Shown piece by piece: positions 59,401-62,876 of a stretch of 64,000 bases of DNA. The notes under the pieces are model-generated. The model saw only the letters and a program-made list of their open reading frames with translations. It searched no databases and was not told the origin of the DNA. This DNA comes from Pelobates cultripes (Eukaryota; Chordata; Amphibia; Anura; Pelobatidae), in NCBI GenBank assembly GCA_933207985.1, contig OW240917.1, positions 124,170,573 through 124,234,572 on the forward strand. The letters are read 5' to 3'. Within the stretch, counting starts at the first letter, position 1, and the number at the start of each line of letters is the position of its first letter. A program made the position numbers and the translations under genes.

Positions 59401-59945
59401 GTTTTCTCTCTTTAATGGCACAAGTGAGCAAAAACTATTTTGAGACCTGAGCTGGTATTTACCGAATGGCAAGCTACTGAGTTTCTCTAAGCTTTTGTCC
59501 ATTCAATTCTTATATTCTTTATTTTTTTTATAAATACTATGTTTAGGAACAAGTTCATGGTGAAATTATTATTTATTTTTATTTTTTTTACAGATTTAAA
59601 GCGTAATAGACTAATATGGTCATGTATAGGCCACCACTATATTTTTACGAGTGTTATATCTTCTTTCAGATTTCTGTTCTCGCAGAACAACTGCAGGATA
59701 TTGAAGCCAAATATCAAGAACTTCTCTGTGAGAAACATTTACTTGAAACTGCTCACCAGAGTCTAAAATGTGAAATGGAGCTTCTCCGGGAACATGTAAG
59801 AACAATGGGATTGGCTCTAGAGCATGCAGAAGATGTGAAGGTTGAAGCTGCAGATAAACTATGCTCCCTAGAGAAACACTATTCTCATATTGATGAAGCA
59901 GATAACCTGAAAGTTGAATTGAATGTTTCCGGAGCAGCAATGGAG
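10659..59945 (+). CDS. cenpe: Centromere-associated protein E (kinesin-7), exons 1-32, 3' end outside window
   Basis: Plus-end-directed kinetochore kinesin that moves chromosomes to the spindle equator and keeps kinetochores attached to microtubules. I joined 32 exons (listed separately) with GT..AG borders and matching phases, giving 5,022 nt, 1,674 codons and no internal stop. The N-terminal motor (about residues 5-330) has the P-loop GQTSSGKT (84-91), switch I NEHSSRSH (195-202), switch II DLAGSE (236-241) and the neck sequence NTPHVNE. It is followed by basic AKRKRRVTW (416-424) and then near-continuous heptad coiled coil rich in E, K, L and Q. Sequence and exon content follow vertebrate CENP-E (about 2,700-2,950 aa), so roughly 60% of the protein lies here and the C-terminal kinetochore-binding region lies beyond the window. 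The start has a purine at -3. Uncertain points: an additional small phase-0 exon could be missed in a large intron such as intron 25. Confidence 0.95.
10715..12121. other. Intron 1, left part, with one MITE
   Basis: AT-rich intron. A TTAA MITE begins at 11,287 (ttaaagggactctatagacacc) and seems to carry a second, nested copy from about 11,356 (cactatagtgtcagg). It runs to about 11,640. Nothing else is recognisable. Confidence 0.5.
12420..13330 (+). pseudogene. Tc1-like transposase pseudogene
   Basis: The degraded frame starts near 12,420 and runs toward 13,330. The C-terminal half is readable ([20 protein letters not shown] then [13 protein letters not shown]), matching the second catalytic block (D...N) and the downstream E block of DD34E transposases. 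A (att)n-rich expansion interrupts it near 12,853-12,890. Stops and frameshifts throughout. Confidence 0.75.
13431..14500. mobile_element. Non-autonomous hAT element inside the Tc1 copy, 8-bp TSD
   Basis: Ends cagggcttgacaaat (13431) and atttgtcgagccctg (ending 14500) are inverted repeats with one mismatch. They are flanked by a perfect 8-bp duplication, gtctaatc (13423-13430 and 14501-14508). CAGGG termini and 8-bp TSDs define hAT. Inside are a TTAA MITE from 13,512 (ttaaagggacactatagtcacc), a ctgacaggctcnctcaca-type tandem stretch (about 13,935-14,130) and a hairpin around 14,289-14,330 (gtaatgatg...catcattac). No transposase. Confidence 0.88.
15030..17021 (-). mobile_element. L1/Tx1-type retroelement with ORF1 only, 15-bp TSD
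   Basis: Inserted antisense within the CR1/L2 reverse transcriptase. The poly(A) tail appears as poly(T) at 15,030. A 15-bp duplication, tggacccattctctt, flanks it (15015-15029 and 17022-17036). The 2.0-kb body contains a complete ORF1 (15844-16908) followed by ~0.8 kb of 3' UTR and the tail; ORF2 is absent. It resembles the HAL1 'half-L1' layout of mammals. The same 3' UTR family appears twice more at about 47,345-47,600 and 48,184-48,530. Confidence 0.85.
15844..16908 (-). CDS. L1/Tx1-type ORF1 protein, 354 aa, intact
   Basis: An uninterrupted 354-codon frame. After a basic N-terminus ([13 protein letters not shown]) and a Pro-rich segment comes a coiled-coil stretch (about residues 80-155). 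An RRM-like section follows, starting near [11 protein letters not shown], and then the C-terminal domain ([20 protein letters not shown]). This order is that of L1 ORF1 RNA-binding chaperones. The C-terminal section has the RYRW pattern common to frog and fish L1/Tx1 ORF1s. Intactness despite nesting implies a recent insertion or one that was mobilised in trans. Confidence 0.82.
   Translation of the reverse strand: MGRKMKKQKPDKPRPGMDIGNLWRQAHEAAGSKMASLHGGCSDFYEGSSDDTEGDPAPAPALKQPVQTRNQPPVNDPKPVTMEAIGDLMAEHHRKIAADVAMINDLKNLTGRLQAVEGTSTTHTTQITELQVAISALQKQNQLQDQRFSLQEDKRRYKNLKVRGVADSVPDAELPHFARRLLTALLPPKTARAITLDGIFRLPRQTRAPPSTSRDIVLQFQNLRDKTAVLAATREQSAYPFENMTLSFFPDLSSGTLAWRRSLQQFTAVLRANQIRYRWGPAHVLHIMRGDVPHAVSNIHEATEVLGTLGLPLNSIQPAEPPARTTYPLGRDATRAPEFVPRRPQVEQYTAVTT
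18105..18459. other. Intron 1, right end
   Basis: AT-rich intron with an acceptor tract ending tttttcatttcag at 18459. Nothing else recognised. Confidence 0.6.
18460..18545 (+). CDS. cenpe: cenpe exon 2 (residues 19-47)
   Basis: Encodes the segment ending [13 protein letters not shown], matching the kinesin-7 region before DRVF. Acceptor tttcag|AGAG, donor CTTTG|gtaagc, exit phase 1. Confidence 0.95.
18546..20549. other. Intron 2: several MITE copies
   Basis: Contains a TTAA MITE from 19,015 (ttaaagaaacaatatagtgtc), another from 19,569 (ttaaaggtccactatagg), which is an inverted relative of the copies at 36,330 and 62,432, and a copy of the ttaaagggatactcc family at about 19,915-20,295. No coding sequence. 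Confidence 0.6.
20550..20639 (+). CDS. cenpe: cenpe exon 3 (residues 48-77)
   Basis: Encodes [18 protein letters not shown] and following residues up to HGYHG, the segment leading to the P-loop. Acceptor gttttctag, donor CATG|gtgggt, phase 1 in and out. Confidence 0.95.
20729..20847 (+). CDS. cenpe: cenpe exon 4 (P-loop, residues 78-117)
   Basis: Encodes [19 protein letters not shown], containing the ATP-binding P-loop GQTSSGKT. It continues through [12 protein letters not shown]. Donor GAG|gtatgt, exit phase 0. Confidence 0.97.
20848..22329. other. Intron 4
   Basis: A partial MITE end lies at about 20,999 (ttaaagggacactctaaac). (GT)n tracts lie at about 21,331-21,390. A 39-bp hairpin lies at 22094-22132. 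No exon or other gene recognised. Confidence 0.55.
22094..22132. repeat. Perfect 19-bp inverted repeat with 1-nt spacer
   Basis: agcctacagctggctgggg is followed by a single g and then its exact reverse complement. It would form a very stable hairpin in DNA or in the intron RNA. It is not part of a longer recognised element. Confidence 0.9.
22330..22449 (+). CDS. cenpe: cenpe exon 5 (residues 118-157)
   Basis: Encodes [21 protein letters not shown] and the loop [19 protein letters not shown] is a strong kinesin signature. Acceptor atgacag, donor GAT|gtaagt, phase 0. Confidence 0.96.
23501..23594. repeat. (GT)n-(CA)n composite microsatellite
   Basis: A (GT)n run with atg interruptions passes through gtacatac into (AC)n. 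It is therefore itself roughly palindromic and a candidate for Z-DNA or cruciform formation. Confidence 0.9.
23678..23867. repeat. 190-bp near-perfect palindrome (Penelope-like terminal sequence suspected)
   Basis: The arms meet around ctttatcttgataaag (centre 23772/23773) and extend outward to tccaga / tctgga with only a few mismatches. A non-repeated tail with 'ggcactcttccccaac' lies on the left. The motif 'atcaacgtttcgac' next to 'ggtctttatc' resembles terminal regions of vertebrate Penelope-like elements, from general memory. Confidence 0.8.
23868..23959. repeat. (TA)n microsatellite, ~90 bp
   Basis: Uninterrupted ta units directly abutting the palindrome. Confidence 0.97.
24890..24971 (+). 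CDS. cenpe: cenpe exon 6 (residues 158-184)
   Basis: Encodes [19 protein letters not shown] and IKWIKKGE, with YVADLTEE diagnostic of CENP-E. Acceptor tttttcag, donor GAAA|gtaaga, exit phase 1. Confidence 0.96.
25376..25443 (+). CDS. cenpe: cenpe exon 7 (switch I, residues 185-207)
   Basis: Encodes [19 protein letters not shown], with switch I (SSRSH) contacting the nucleotide. Acceptor atcctgcag, donor ATG|gtaagt. Confidence 0.96.
25536..25610 (+). CDS. cenpe: cenpe exon 8 (residues 208-232)
   Basis: Encodes [18 protein letters not shown] and VMVSHL, the loop before switch II. Phase 0 on both sides. Donor TTG|gtgaga. Confidence 0.95.
25611..26567. other. Intron 8 with one MITE
   Basis: A TTAA-type MITE lies at about 26,154-26,460, with ends aaagggacactatagtcatc and ggtgactaatgtccctttaa. 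The remainder is AT-rich intron. Confidence 0.6.
26568..26619 (+). CDS. cenpe: cenpe exon 9 (switch II, residues 233-249)
   Basis: Encodes [23 protein letters not shown] is the switch II gamma-phosphate sensor. Acceptor atttcag, donor GAAG|gtaagt, exit phase 1. Confidence 0.97.
26704..26781. mobile_element. Short palindromic MITE with ccccttaaggac ends
   Basis: gccccttaaggacc at the left and gtgtccttaaggggtta at the right are inverted. The centre contains the hairpin atgacatgtcacacatgtcatgt. Its ends are those of the dispersed repeat at 23,208. Confidence 0.7.
26915..27259. mobile_element. 345-bp insertion with perfect palindrome and 14-bp TSD
   Basis: Flanked by taaaatataaatta at 26901-26914 and 27260-27273. 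The left ~160 bp is single-copy. The right part is the perfect palindrome 27077-27260 described separately, whose outermost base overlaps the TSD. The layout of one-sided tail plus palindrome plus 14-bp TSD is the same as in the element at 301-2499. No coding sequence. Confidence 0.75.
27077..27260. repeat. Perfect 184-bp palindrome, no spacer
   Basis: Two 92-bp arms are exact reverse complements by my base-by-base check, centred between 27168 and 27169 (gagtgt|acactc). Both arms contain cgatcg, cctagg and the gcaatgcagtcagtctccc block. Confidence 0.93.
27634..27721 (+). CDS. cenpe: cenpe exon 10 (residues 250-278)
   Basis: Encodes [19 protein letters not shown] and VIKKLSDGQ; the INRSLFILG motif follows switch II in all kinesins. 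Donor CTGG|gtgagt, exit phase 2. Confidence 0.97.
28152..28281 (+). CDS. cenpe: cenpe exon 11 (residues 279-322)
   Basis: Encodes [20 protein letters not shown] ([14 protein letters not shown] microtubule-binding motif) and the [13 protein letters not shown] helix. Acceptor tgtgcag, donor CAG|gtaaag. Confidence 0.97.
28687..30307 (-). mobile_element. Tc1-like transposon with ~215-bp IR/DR ends
   Basis: TA flanks at 28685-28686 and 30308-30309. The right end reads cagttgcaagaaaaagtatg (complement) and the left end has lost two bases near its tip. Each inverted repeat (28687 to about 28903; about 30095-30307) holds two copies of aaagtatgtgaaccc, one outer and one inner, as in the Sleeping Beauty IR/DR group. 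A full-length but broken transposase lies between. Confidence 0.92.
28904..29931 (-). pseudogene. Tc1-like (DD34E) transposase pseudogene
   Basis: The start ATG at 29931 ([19 protein letters not shown]) and the stop at 28904 bound about 342 codons, normal for the family. Visible parts are the N-terminal HTH pair, ending [15 protein letters not shown] and [15 protein letters not shown]; the first catalytic block [13 protein letters not shown]; and the second block with [12 protein letters not shown] and SPDLNPIEM. At least one in-frame TAG (after HKAGKG) and frameshifts around 29,270-29,370 disable it. Confidence 0.88.
30867..30914. repeat. (TA)n microsatellite
   Basis: About 24 ta units beside a (TG)n tract at 30,820-30,845. 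Confidence 0.95.
32883..33008 (+). CDS. cenpe: cenpe exon 12 (motor end and neck, residues 323-364)
   Basis: Encodes [20 protein letters not shown], then [19 protein letters not shown]. The VNE sequence is the neck linker and the stalk coiled coil starts here. Donor GAG|gtaaga. Confidence 0.97.
33009..34200. other. Intron 12, left part
   Basis: A (GT)n/(TA)n block at 33,075-33,142. From about 33,445 a short plus-strand frame ([16 protein letters not shown]... to a stop near 33,630) has a retroelement look, but I could not assign it. No exon is recognised. Confidence 0.35.
34212..35820 (+). pseudogene. DIRS-like reverse transcriptase/RNase H pseudogene
   Basis: Open segments at 34212-34448, 34445-34759, 34875-35141 and 35525-35818 are separated by stops and frameshifts. 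The third contains the catalytic Asp pair in YLDDW. The fourth contains the RNase H Asp (TDAS) and Glu (TELKAV). The family's YLDDW variant distinguishes it from Ty3/gypsy. Confidence 0.85.
36330..36789. mobile_element. T2/Kolobok-like MITE inside the DIRS element
   Basis: TTAA at 36330-36333 and 36786-36789, with ends aaaggaccactatagtgcc and gcctatagtggtcctttaa. Internal inverted repeats (gccgctaga/tctagcggc type, and aaactgctatgtttac) suggest a foldback structure. The same subfamily is at 62,432-62,876. It inserted after the DIRS element. Confidence 0.88.
37932..38212. other. Intron 12, right end
   Basis: Plain AT-rich intron with an acceptor ttactttgttttag at 38212. Confidence 0.6.
38213..38365 (+). 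CDS. cenpe: cenpe exon 13 (residues 365-415)
   Basis: Encodes [19 protein letters not shown], then [19 protein letters not shown]. It is conserved with the QAMEKDQLAQLLEEK region of mammalian CENP-E. Donor CGG|gttagt. Confidence 0.93.
38390..38775. mobile_element. Degraded TTAA MITE in intron 13
   Basis: Left ttaaagaaaccttcaccataac; right tgttttgatacttggagtgttac. It has the layout of the main MITE family but is strongly diverged. Confidence 0.45.
39665..39975. repeat. Intronic direct repeat, copy 1 (intron 13)
   Basis: The sequence ttttccacaaaggaactaatcactaa...cttgtcttagtctgacctgcc...ggtgccactgcag is repeated in the same orientation at 41,112-41,401. By eye, identity is about 85% with indels. 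Confidence 0.8.
40122..40281 (+). CDS. cenpe: cenpe exon 14 (residues 416-468)
   Basis: Encodes [16 protein letters not shown] and then a Ser-rich, less ordered stretch. The KRKRRVTW block is a CENP-E hallmark; it lies where vertebrate CENP-E has a basic patch regulated by mitotic kinases. Donor GATT|gtatgt, exit phase 1. Confidence 0.94.
40911..41055 (+). CDS. cenpe: cenpe exon 15 (residues 469-516)
   Basis: Encodes an acidic linker ([17 protein letters not shown], then [12 protein letters not shown]). Acceptor tcctatccag, donor GGCAG|gtttgt, exit phase 2. Confidence 0.9.
41112..41401. repeat. Intronic direct repeat, copy 2 (intron 15)
   Basis: Partner of 39,665-39,975, in the same orientation and starting about 1.45 kb downstream, so exons 14 and 15 lie between the copies. 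Confidence 0.8.
41661..42180 (+). CDS. cenpe: cenpe exon 16 (residues 517-690, largest exon here)
   Basis: At 520 nt this is the largest exon in the window. Encodes heptad coiled coil ([19 protein letters not shown], then [19 protein letters not shown]), an acidic break ([11 protein letters not shown]) and a second coil ending [14 protein letters not shown]. Acceptor ctttatacag, donor AAA|gtgagt, phase 2 to 0. Confidence 0.94.
42181..43307. other. Intron 16
   Basis: No repeat or exon confidently recognised; the acceptor is preceded by a long T tract. Confidence 0.5.
43308..43367 (+). CDS. cenpe: cenpe exon 17 (residues 691-710)
   Basis: A 60-nt exon encoding [19 protein letters not shown] plus K. 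Acceptor ctcttag, donor AAA|gtaagt, phase 0. Confidence 0.9.
43451..43618 (+). CDS. cenpe: cenpe exon 18 (residues 711-766)
   Basis: Encodes [19 protein letters not shown] and coil ending [16 protein letters not shown], which aligns with the DEFEALERKTKKDQE region of mammalian CENP-E. Donor GAG|gtaaat. Confidence 0.94.
43619..45555. other. Intron 18
   Basis: A diverged copy of the ttaaagggatactcc-family repeat lies at about 43,950-44,230 (gcacattaattcgctg...aagctttttaac). A poly(A) run lies at 44,471-44,491. Otherwise unannotated AT-rich sequence. Confidence 0.45.
45556..45630 (+). CDS. cenpe: cenpe exon 19 (residues 767-791)
   Basis: Encodes [19 protein letters not shown] and [15 protein letters not shown] is identical to the mammalian protein. 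Phase 0. Confidence 0.96.
45631..46465. other. Intron 19 with MITE fragments
   Basis: A MITE remnant lies at about 45,760-46,083 (right end accctatagtgttcctttaa). A second partial end lies at about 46,160-46,190 (ggttatagtgtccct). Confidence 0.55.
46466..46585 (+). CDS. cenpe: cenpe exon 20 (residues 792-831)
   Basis: Coiled coil [19 protein letters not shown] through [12 protein letters not shown]. Phase 0, donor ATG|gtgaga. Confidence 0.94.
46685..46819 (+). CDS. cenpe: cenpe exon 21 (residues 832-876)
   Basis: Encodes [20 protein letters not shown] and [18 protein letters not shown], aligned to the mammalian DAETVALDAKRESAFLRSEN region. Donor ATG|gtaagt. Confidence 0.95.
46820..47844. 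other. Intron 21 with MITE and L1 3' end
   Basis: A MITE fragment begins at about 47,052 (aaagggacactaatggg). An antisense L1 3' UTR with poly(T) at 47,345-47,390 is listed separately. A MITE-like end lies at about 47,635-47,680. Confidence 0.55.
47345..47600 (-). mobile_element. L1 3' UTR fragment, same family as 15030-17021
   Basis: A poly(T) tract followed by sequence like 15,040-15,250: tacatgatatttaacagcgccacaac, then acagacatacac...gcataggagcttgcac. Antisense, 5'-truncated, no ORF. Confidence 0.65.
47845..48022 (+). CDS. cenpe: cenpe exon 22 (residues 877-935)
   Basis: Coiled coil ending [19 protein letters not shown] and AGKVPK. This matches the mammalian LEKELQSAFNEITKL...GKVPKD segment. 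Donor AAAG|gtttgt, exit phase 1. Confidence 0.95.
48184..48530 (-). mobile_element. L1 3' UTR fragment
   Basis: tttttttaattctttaatttttgg, then ttgtgccacaacagcaataac and ggcttatggcatagcgaagtac: the same 3' UTR family as 15,030-15,300 and 47,345. Antisense to cenpe. Confidence 0.6.
49224..50243 (-). mobile_element. Solo LTR (1,020 bp) with 5-bp TSD
   Basis: Starts tgtaacggat and ends cgccaca, so it has TG...CA termini. It is flanked by atgag on both sides (49219-49223 and 50244-50248). No internal retroviral or gypsy genes adjoin it. TG...CA plus a 5-bp TSD is typical of Ty3/gypsy and other LTR elements. Orientation is tentative: read on the minus strand it begins TGTGGCGAAACCG, and a possible AATAAA-type signal lies further in. 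Confidence 0.8.
50350..50437. repeat. (TA)n microsatellite, ~88 bp
   Basis: Uninterrupted at/ta dinucleotides. Confidence 0.97.
50569..50723 (+). CDS. cenpe: cenpe exon 23 (residues 936-987)
   Basis: Encodes [20 protein letters not shown] through [14 protein letters not shown], which matches the mammalian SLPSEVERL segment. Acceptor cttggcag, donor CAG|gtgcct (non-consensus beyond gt). Confidence 0.94.
50818..51132 (+). CDS. cenpe: cenpe exon 24 (residues 988-1092)
   Basis: Long coiled coil, from [17 protein letters not shown] to [12 protein letters not shown], with no proline in the visible heptads. Acceptor ctttctag, donor AAG|gtattt, phase 0. Confidence 0.94.
51219..51467 (+). CDS. cenpe: cenpe exon 25 (residues 1093-1175)
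   Basis: Encodes [20 protein letters not shown] and later [20 protein letters not shown], the 'ERDxLKE' signature repeated through the CENP-E stalk. Donor CAA|gtaagt. Confidence 0.94.
51560..54340 (-). mobile_element. Penelope-like retroelement (RT plus GIY-YIG), degraded
   Basis: Minus-strand fragments in order: an N-terminal region ([20 protein letters not shown] near 53,700); RT blocks [20 protein letters not shown] and [15 protein letters not shown] (about 53,150-53,000); [20 protein letters not shown] (about 52,800); the catalytic box [14 protein letters not shown] (about 52,680-52,640); and NFLDF. Near 51,870-51,815, [13 protein letters not shown] and RIKEHVRS form a GIY-YIG endonuclease remnant. 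RT blocks of this type with a C-terminal GIY-YIG are diagnostic of Penelope-like elements. The catalytic box has lost its second Asp (YTDY) and stops abound. Confidence 0.87.
54489..55080. mobile_element. T2/Kolobok-like MITE, complete
   Basis: TTAA at 54489-54492 and 55077-55080. Left end aaagggacactatagtcacc; right end accctatagtgctcatttaa. The right ~60 bp carries an inner inverted repeat (ccctatagggtcagg/cctgaccctatag). The same subfamily is inverted at 9,335-9,894. Confidence 0.85.
55403..55708 (+). CDS. cenpe: cenpe exon 26 (residues 1176-1277)
   Basis: 102-residue coiled coil from [19 protein letters not shown] to [17 protein letters not shown]. Its ending resembles that of exon 29 ([11 protein letters not shown]), one sign of an internal module repeat. 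Donor TTG|gtaagt, phase 0. Confidence 0.94.
56149..56289 (+). CDS. cenpe: cenpe exon 27 (residues 1278-1324)
   Basis: Encodes [20 protein letters not shown] and [13 protein letters not shown]. It is a paralogue of exon 30 ([19 protein letters not shown]). The acceptor (gttaaaatacaaag) has a weak, A-rich tract, a possible site of skipping. Phase 0. Confidence 0.9.
56290..56946. other. Intron 27
   Basis: GC-richer stretch at about 56,380-56,680 of unknown origin. No repeat end recognised. Confidence 0.4.
56947..57252 (+). CDS. cenpe: cenpe exon 28 (residues 1325-1426)
   Basis: 102-residue coil beginning [20 protein letters not shown] and containing [13 protein letters not shown]. It is a paralogue of exon 32 over about 75 residues. 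Donor CAG|gtgact, phase 0. Confidence 0.94.
57440..57835. mobile_element. Dispersed repeat copy (ttaaagggatactcc family) in intron 28
   Basis: Shares tccaatcacagacttcccagtgcag, the aatgagaagcctttgaaagacaggtgctc region and ggtggatgtaacaaggttaattta with 5,750-6,050 and 20,000-20,200. No coding capacity. Confidence 0.55.
57928..58095 (+). CDS. cenpe: cenpe exon 29 (residues 1427-1482)
   Basis: Coil [19 protein letters not shown] through [13 protein letters not shown]. Acceptor cttgtcag, donor ATG|gtagga, phase 0. Confidence 0.94.
58173..58310 (+). CDS. cenpe: cenpe exon 30 (residues 1483-1528)
   Basis: Encodes [20 protein letters not shown], the second copy of the exon 27 module, ending in an acidic/His stretch ([14 protein letters not shown]). 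Donor AAA|gtaagt. Confidence 0.94.
58474..58635 (+). CDS. cenpe: cenpe exon 31 (residues 1529-1582)
   Basis: Encodes [20 protein letters not shown] and [18 protein letters not shown]. The acceptor is weak (gacttggaaag|GTTTTA), but it is the only one that keeps phase 0 with both neighbours. Donor CAG|gtgagc. Confidence 0.88.
58636..59669. other. Intron 31
   Basis: Nothing confidently recognised. 'ccacctcttatcaccaatt'-type MITE or LINE ends are absent. The stretch 59,030-59,300 may be an old transposon fragment. Confidence 0.35.
59670..59945 (+). CDS. cenpe: cenpe exon 32 (residues 1583-1674), last exon seen
   Basis: Encodes [20 protein letters not shown] and [15 protein letters not shown], paralogous to exon 28. 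Acceptor ttctttcag, donor GAG|gtaaat, phase 0. The following intron extends past the window edge. Confidence 0.93.
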
Positions 59946-60179
59946 GTAAATTGTGAATTTTATTAAACAAAATTAGTAAAATATATGTTGTGTATAAGAA
60001 TATCAATATTCACAGCTATATGGACATTTCACCTCAGATTTACTTGGGTAAATGTTCATCAGCAGATTTTAGATGACAAACATAATGTTGCTGTTGCTCT
60101 TTAGAAAATAATCTATTCTTTAAATTTGCATTGTGTGCTTCTGAAATGTTCGTAAGCAAATAATTAAAATTTTGTAAAA

Positions 60180-62350
60180 CCAAACCAGGTGATAAGCGCA
60201 CACATGAAAAGGATTAGTTACCTCATATACAAATTCTTCTTAACTTAGAGTTACATGTATTATCCTATACAGAAAGAGAGAGATAAAACACAACATAGTG
60301 TAATCTGTAAAAATAAATCGTGAGTAGGAATTCAGAACACTCACAATTTTCTGAGCCCATTAAAGTTGGCTCTGGACTTATTGAGCATATATGTCTCCTT
60401 GTAGACATAGAATGGATTCCTCTAGTGGTTAGGGTCCCAAAAGGTGCAGAATTGCTGGAAACGGAAACTCCAAAAAGAGGTAGGTATATAAAAATTATTT
60501 ATTACTTTTATATAGATAAAAACATTGGAAGAAGTGCACAACGCGTTATAACCCCACAAATGGGTCTTTTTCTGGTGATAATGAAAGTCCTATCATTATA
60601 TACACAAATATTACAAACAATTACACGTTGTAAAAAACACACCCATTCCCAAATATGGTCCGAACCGGATACGTATCATGTCACCTCCAAGATGGCGACG
60701 TTTCCGGTTCGAATATACATTTCCGTTTTTTCAGCCATATTGGTAATCTTTTCCTAGAGTATATATAAATAAAATATAAATTAGAACATGCATATAAAAT
60801 GACAGAAAGTTCATTCTATCACTTCCACAAAAATCACGTCTTTTCAAAATCCTTTTTGGAATGGTTCTATCTGTTGCATCTATTCGGTTTCGTCACTTCT
60901 GGTGACGGGCCGGGTCCGTAACGTCACTTCCTGTGACATCTCCATGCAGGCTAATTCCCTTTGACGAATTTTAGCGTCCATGTGTTATGTTGAAGTCTCT
61001 TACCAGCAGGCGCCATTTTACAGAAGGGCATTAGTCCATATATACCATACACAGAAGAAGGGCAAGAAGAAAACAGGGAGTTAAAATACATATTAAATGT
61101 AAAAAATAATAAAAAATAAATAAAACACCAATCAAAAAGACACTCAAATAAAAAAGACTTGGCAACAGAAAGAGTTAAAACCACAAAGGCAAAAAGAGAA
61201 AAATATTTCATAAAATAGGATTTATTTCAAAATCAATATTGAGTCCATTAGGAACTAAGGTGCGTAACTCAAAAATCCATCTAGTCTCCTGTATACTTAA
61301 ATTATTAGCAGCATCTCTATTGCACAAAATTTTAGGTGTCTTGGATCTGACACATGCGTTTCTAAAAAGTTCATTGATACGCTATGATTTAAAAATCCTT
61401 ATTTAATATTCCGAGCATGTTCACTGATTCTCACTTTGATTGGTCTAGATGTCTTGCCTATATATTGTAGCCTGCATGTACACTGCACTGCCTGCATGTA
61501 CACCACAAAAGATAGATAACATTATAAGAGTGAAATGTGATTGATTTAATTTTATATTCTTTCTTCGTAATATCGAAATTAAATGTAAGAACATTTTTGT
61601 TAGATATTCTTGTATTCCGACATGCATTGCACATCACACAATGGAAATAAGAAAAACGTATTTTCATTGGACCAATCTGTTTTTTGGACGTTCGTGTTTT
61701 ACAAAACTTTTCGTTAAAATTTGCTTAAGATTTCTTGCTCCTCTAAAAATAAATTTTGGCTTTTGGCCTATATATTCTTGTATATCATCATCTTGTTAGG
61801 ATGTGCCAATTTTTGTTAATTATTTTTTCTTTAATGGTGCCCATGTTACTAGAGAAATTAAAAATAAGGGGAATTTGGTAGTTTGTCTTTTTTTCTTTAT
61901 TTTTATATTTAAGTAAAGGGGATCTATTGGTAACTGAATCTATATTGCTTTGTAAATCATCACTATTGTATCCTTTCTGTTCAAATTGTTTTTTTAGAAC
62001 AGCAGATTGTGCAATAAAGTCTACCTTGTTGGTGCAGTTCCTGCGAATTCTCAGGGATGATAACTATCCAATTCAATATAGCTGTTAACATCAAATTGTT
62101 TAAAGCGAGTCATAAGGGCATTGTTAAAAATATAAATATTTAAGTCTAAAAAAACTCAATGCTCAAATCACTGACACTCTCGGTTAGAGAGTTGCCCCAG
62201 TCGTTATTGAGATAGTTAAAAAAAAAAAAAAAAAAAGTTAAAAGAATCACTAGATCCTTAGCAATTAATGAAGATGTCATCTATGTACCTTTTCTATAGG
62301 TCCACGTTTGCGCCAAATCCATGTTCTTGATGAATAAAATTCATTAAAAA
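60180..62350 (-). mobile_element. Penelope-like retroelement with GIY-YIG, 5'-truncated
   Basis: Antisense to cenpe. From high to low coordinate: the RT catalytic box KRYIDDIFI at about 62,294-62,268 (both Asp present); degraded connecting sequence; then the GIY-YIG motif LQYIGKTSRPIKVRISEHAR at about 61,472-61,413. After this come NACVRSKTPKILCN, ETRWIFELRTLVPNGLN and a TGA stop at about 61,211-61,209. Downstream (60,180-61,208) is a long 3' UTR/terminal region with 'gaagtgcacaacgcgtt'. It is a different, less decayed family from the 51.5-54.3 kb copy. Confidence 0.83.
61209..62340 (-). pseudogene. Penelope-like RT/GIY-YIG polyprotein remnant
   Basis: Only the C-terminal ~370 codons remain, starting just before the YIDD box. 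Frameshifts separate the RT thumb from the GIY-YIG domain. A poly(A) stretch at 62,218-62,237 probably reflects slippage. Confidence 0.75.
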
Positions 62351-62431
62351 AAATAAAAAGGGTTAAAGTTCACTATTTGTCTGCACTAGACCGTAAAAAT
62401 GACAAAATCCCCCTTTTAACACCACCCACAG

Positions 62432-62876
62432 TTAAAGGACCACTATAGTGCCCTGAGGGTGCCCCCACCCTCAGGGTCCCCCTCCCACCCGGCTCTGGAA
62501 GGGGGAAAGGGGTAATAACTTACCTTTTTCCAGCGCTTGGCGGGGGAGCTCTCCTCCTCCTGGGCTGAATGCGCACGCGCGGCAAGAGCTGCGCGCACAT
62601 TCAGCCGGTCTCATAGGAAAGCATTTACAATACTTTCCTATGGACGCTGGCGTGCCCTCACTGTGAAAATCACAGTGAGAAGCACGCAAGCGCCTCTAGC
62701 GGCTGTCAATGAGACAGCCGCTAGAGGCTTTGGGGGAAGGCTTAACCCATTCATAAACATAGCAGTTTCTCTGAAACTGCTATGTTTATAAAATAATGGG
62801 TTAACCCTAGCTGGACCTGGCACCCAGACCACTTCATTAAGCTGAAGTGGTCTGGGTGCCTAGAGTGGTCCTTTAA
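62432..62876. mobile_element. T2/Kolobok-like MITE, complete
   Basis: TTAA at 62432-62435 and 62873-62876, with ends aaaggaccactatagtgcc and gcctagagtggtcctttaa. It contains the inverted block gcctctagcggctgtc/gacagccgctagaggc (about 62,690-62,728). Same subfamily as 36,330-36,789. Confidence 0.88.
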
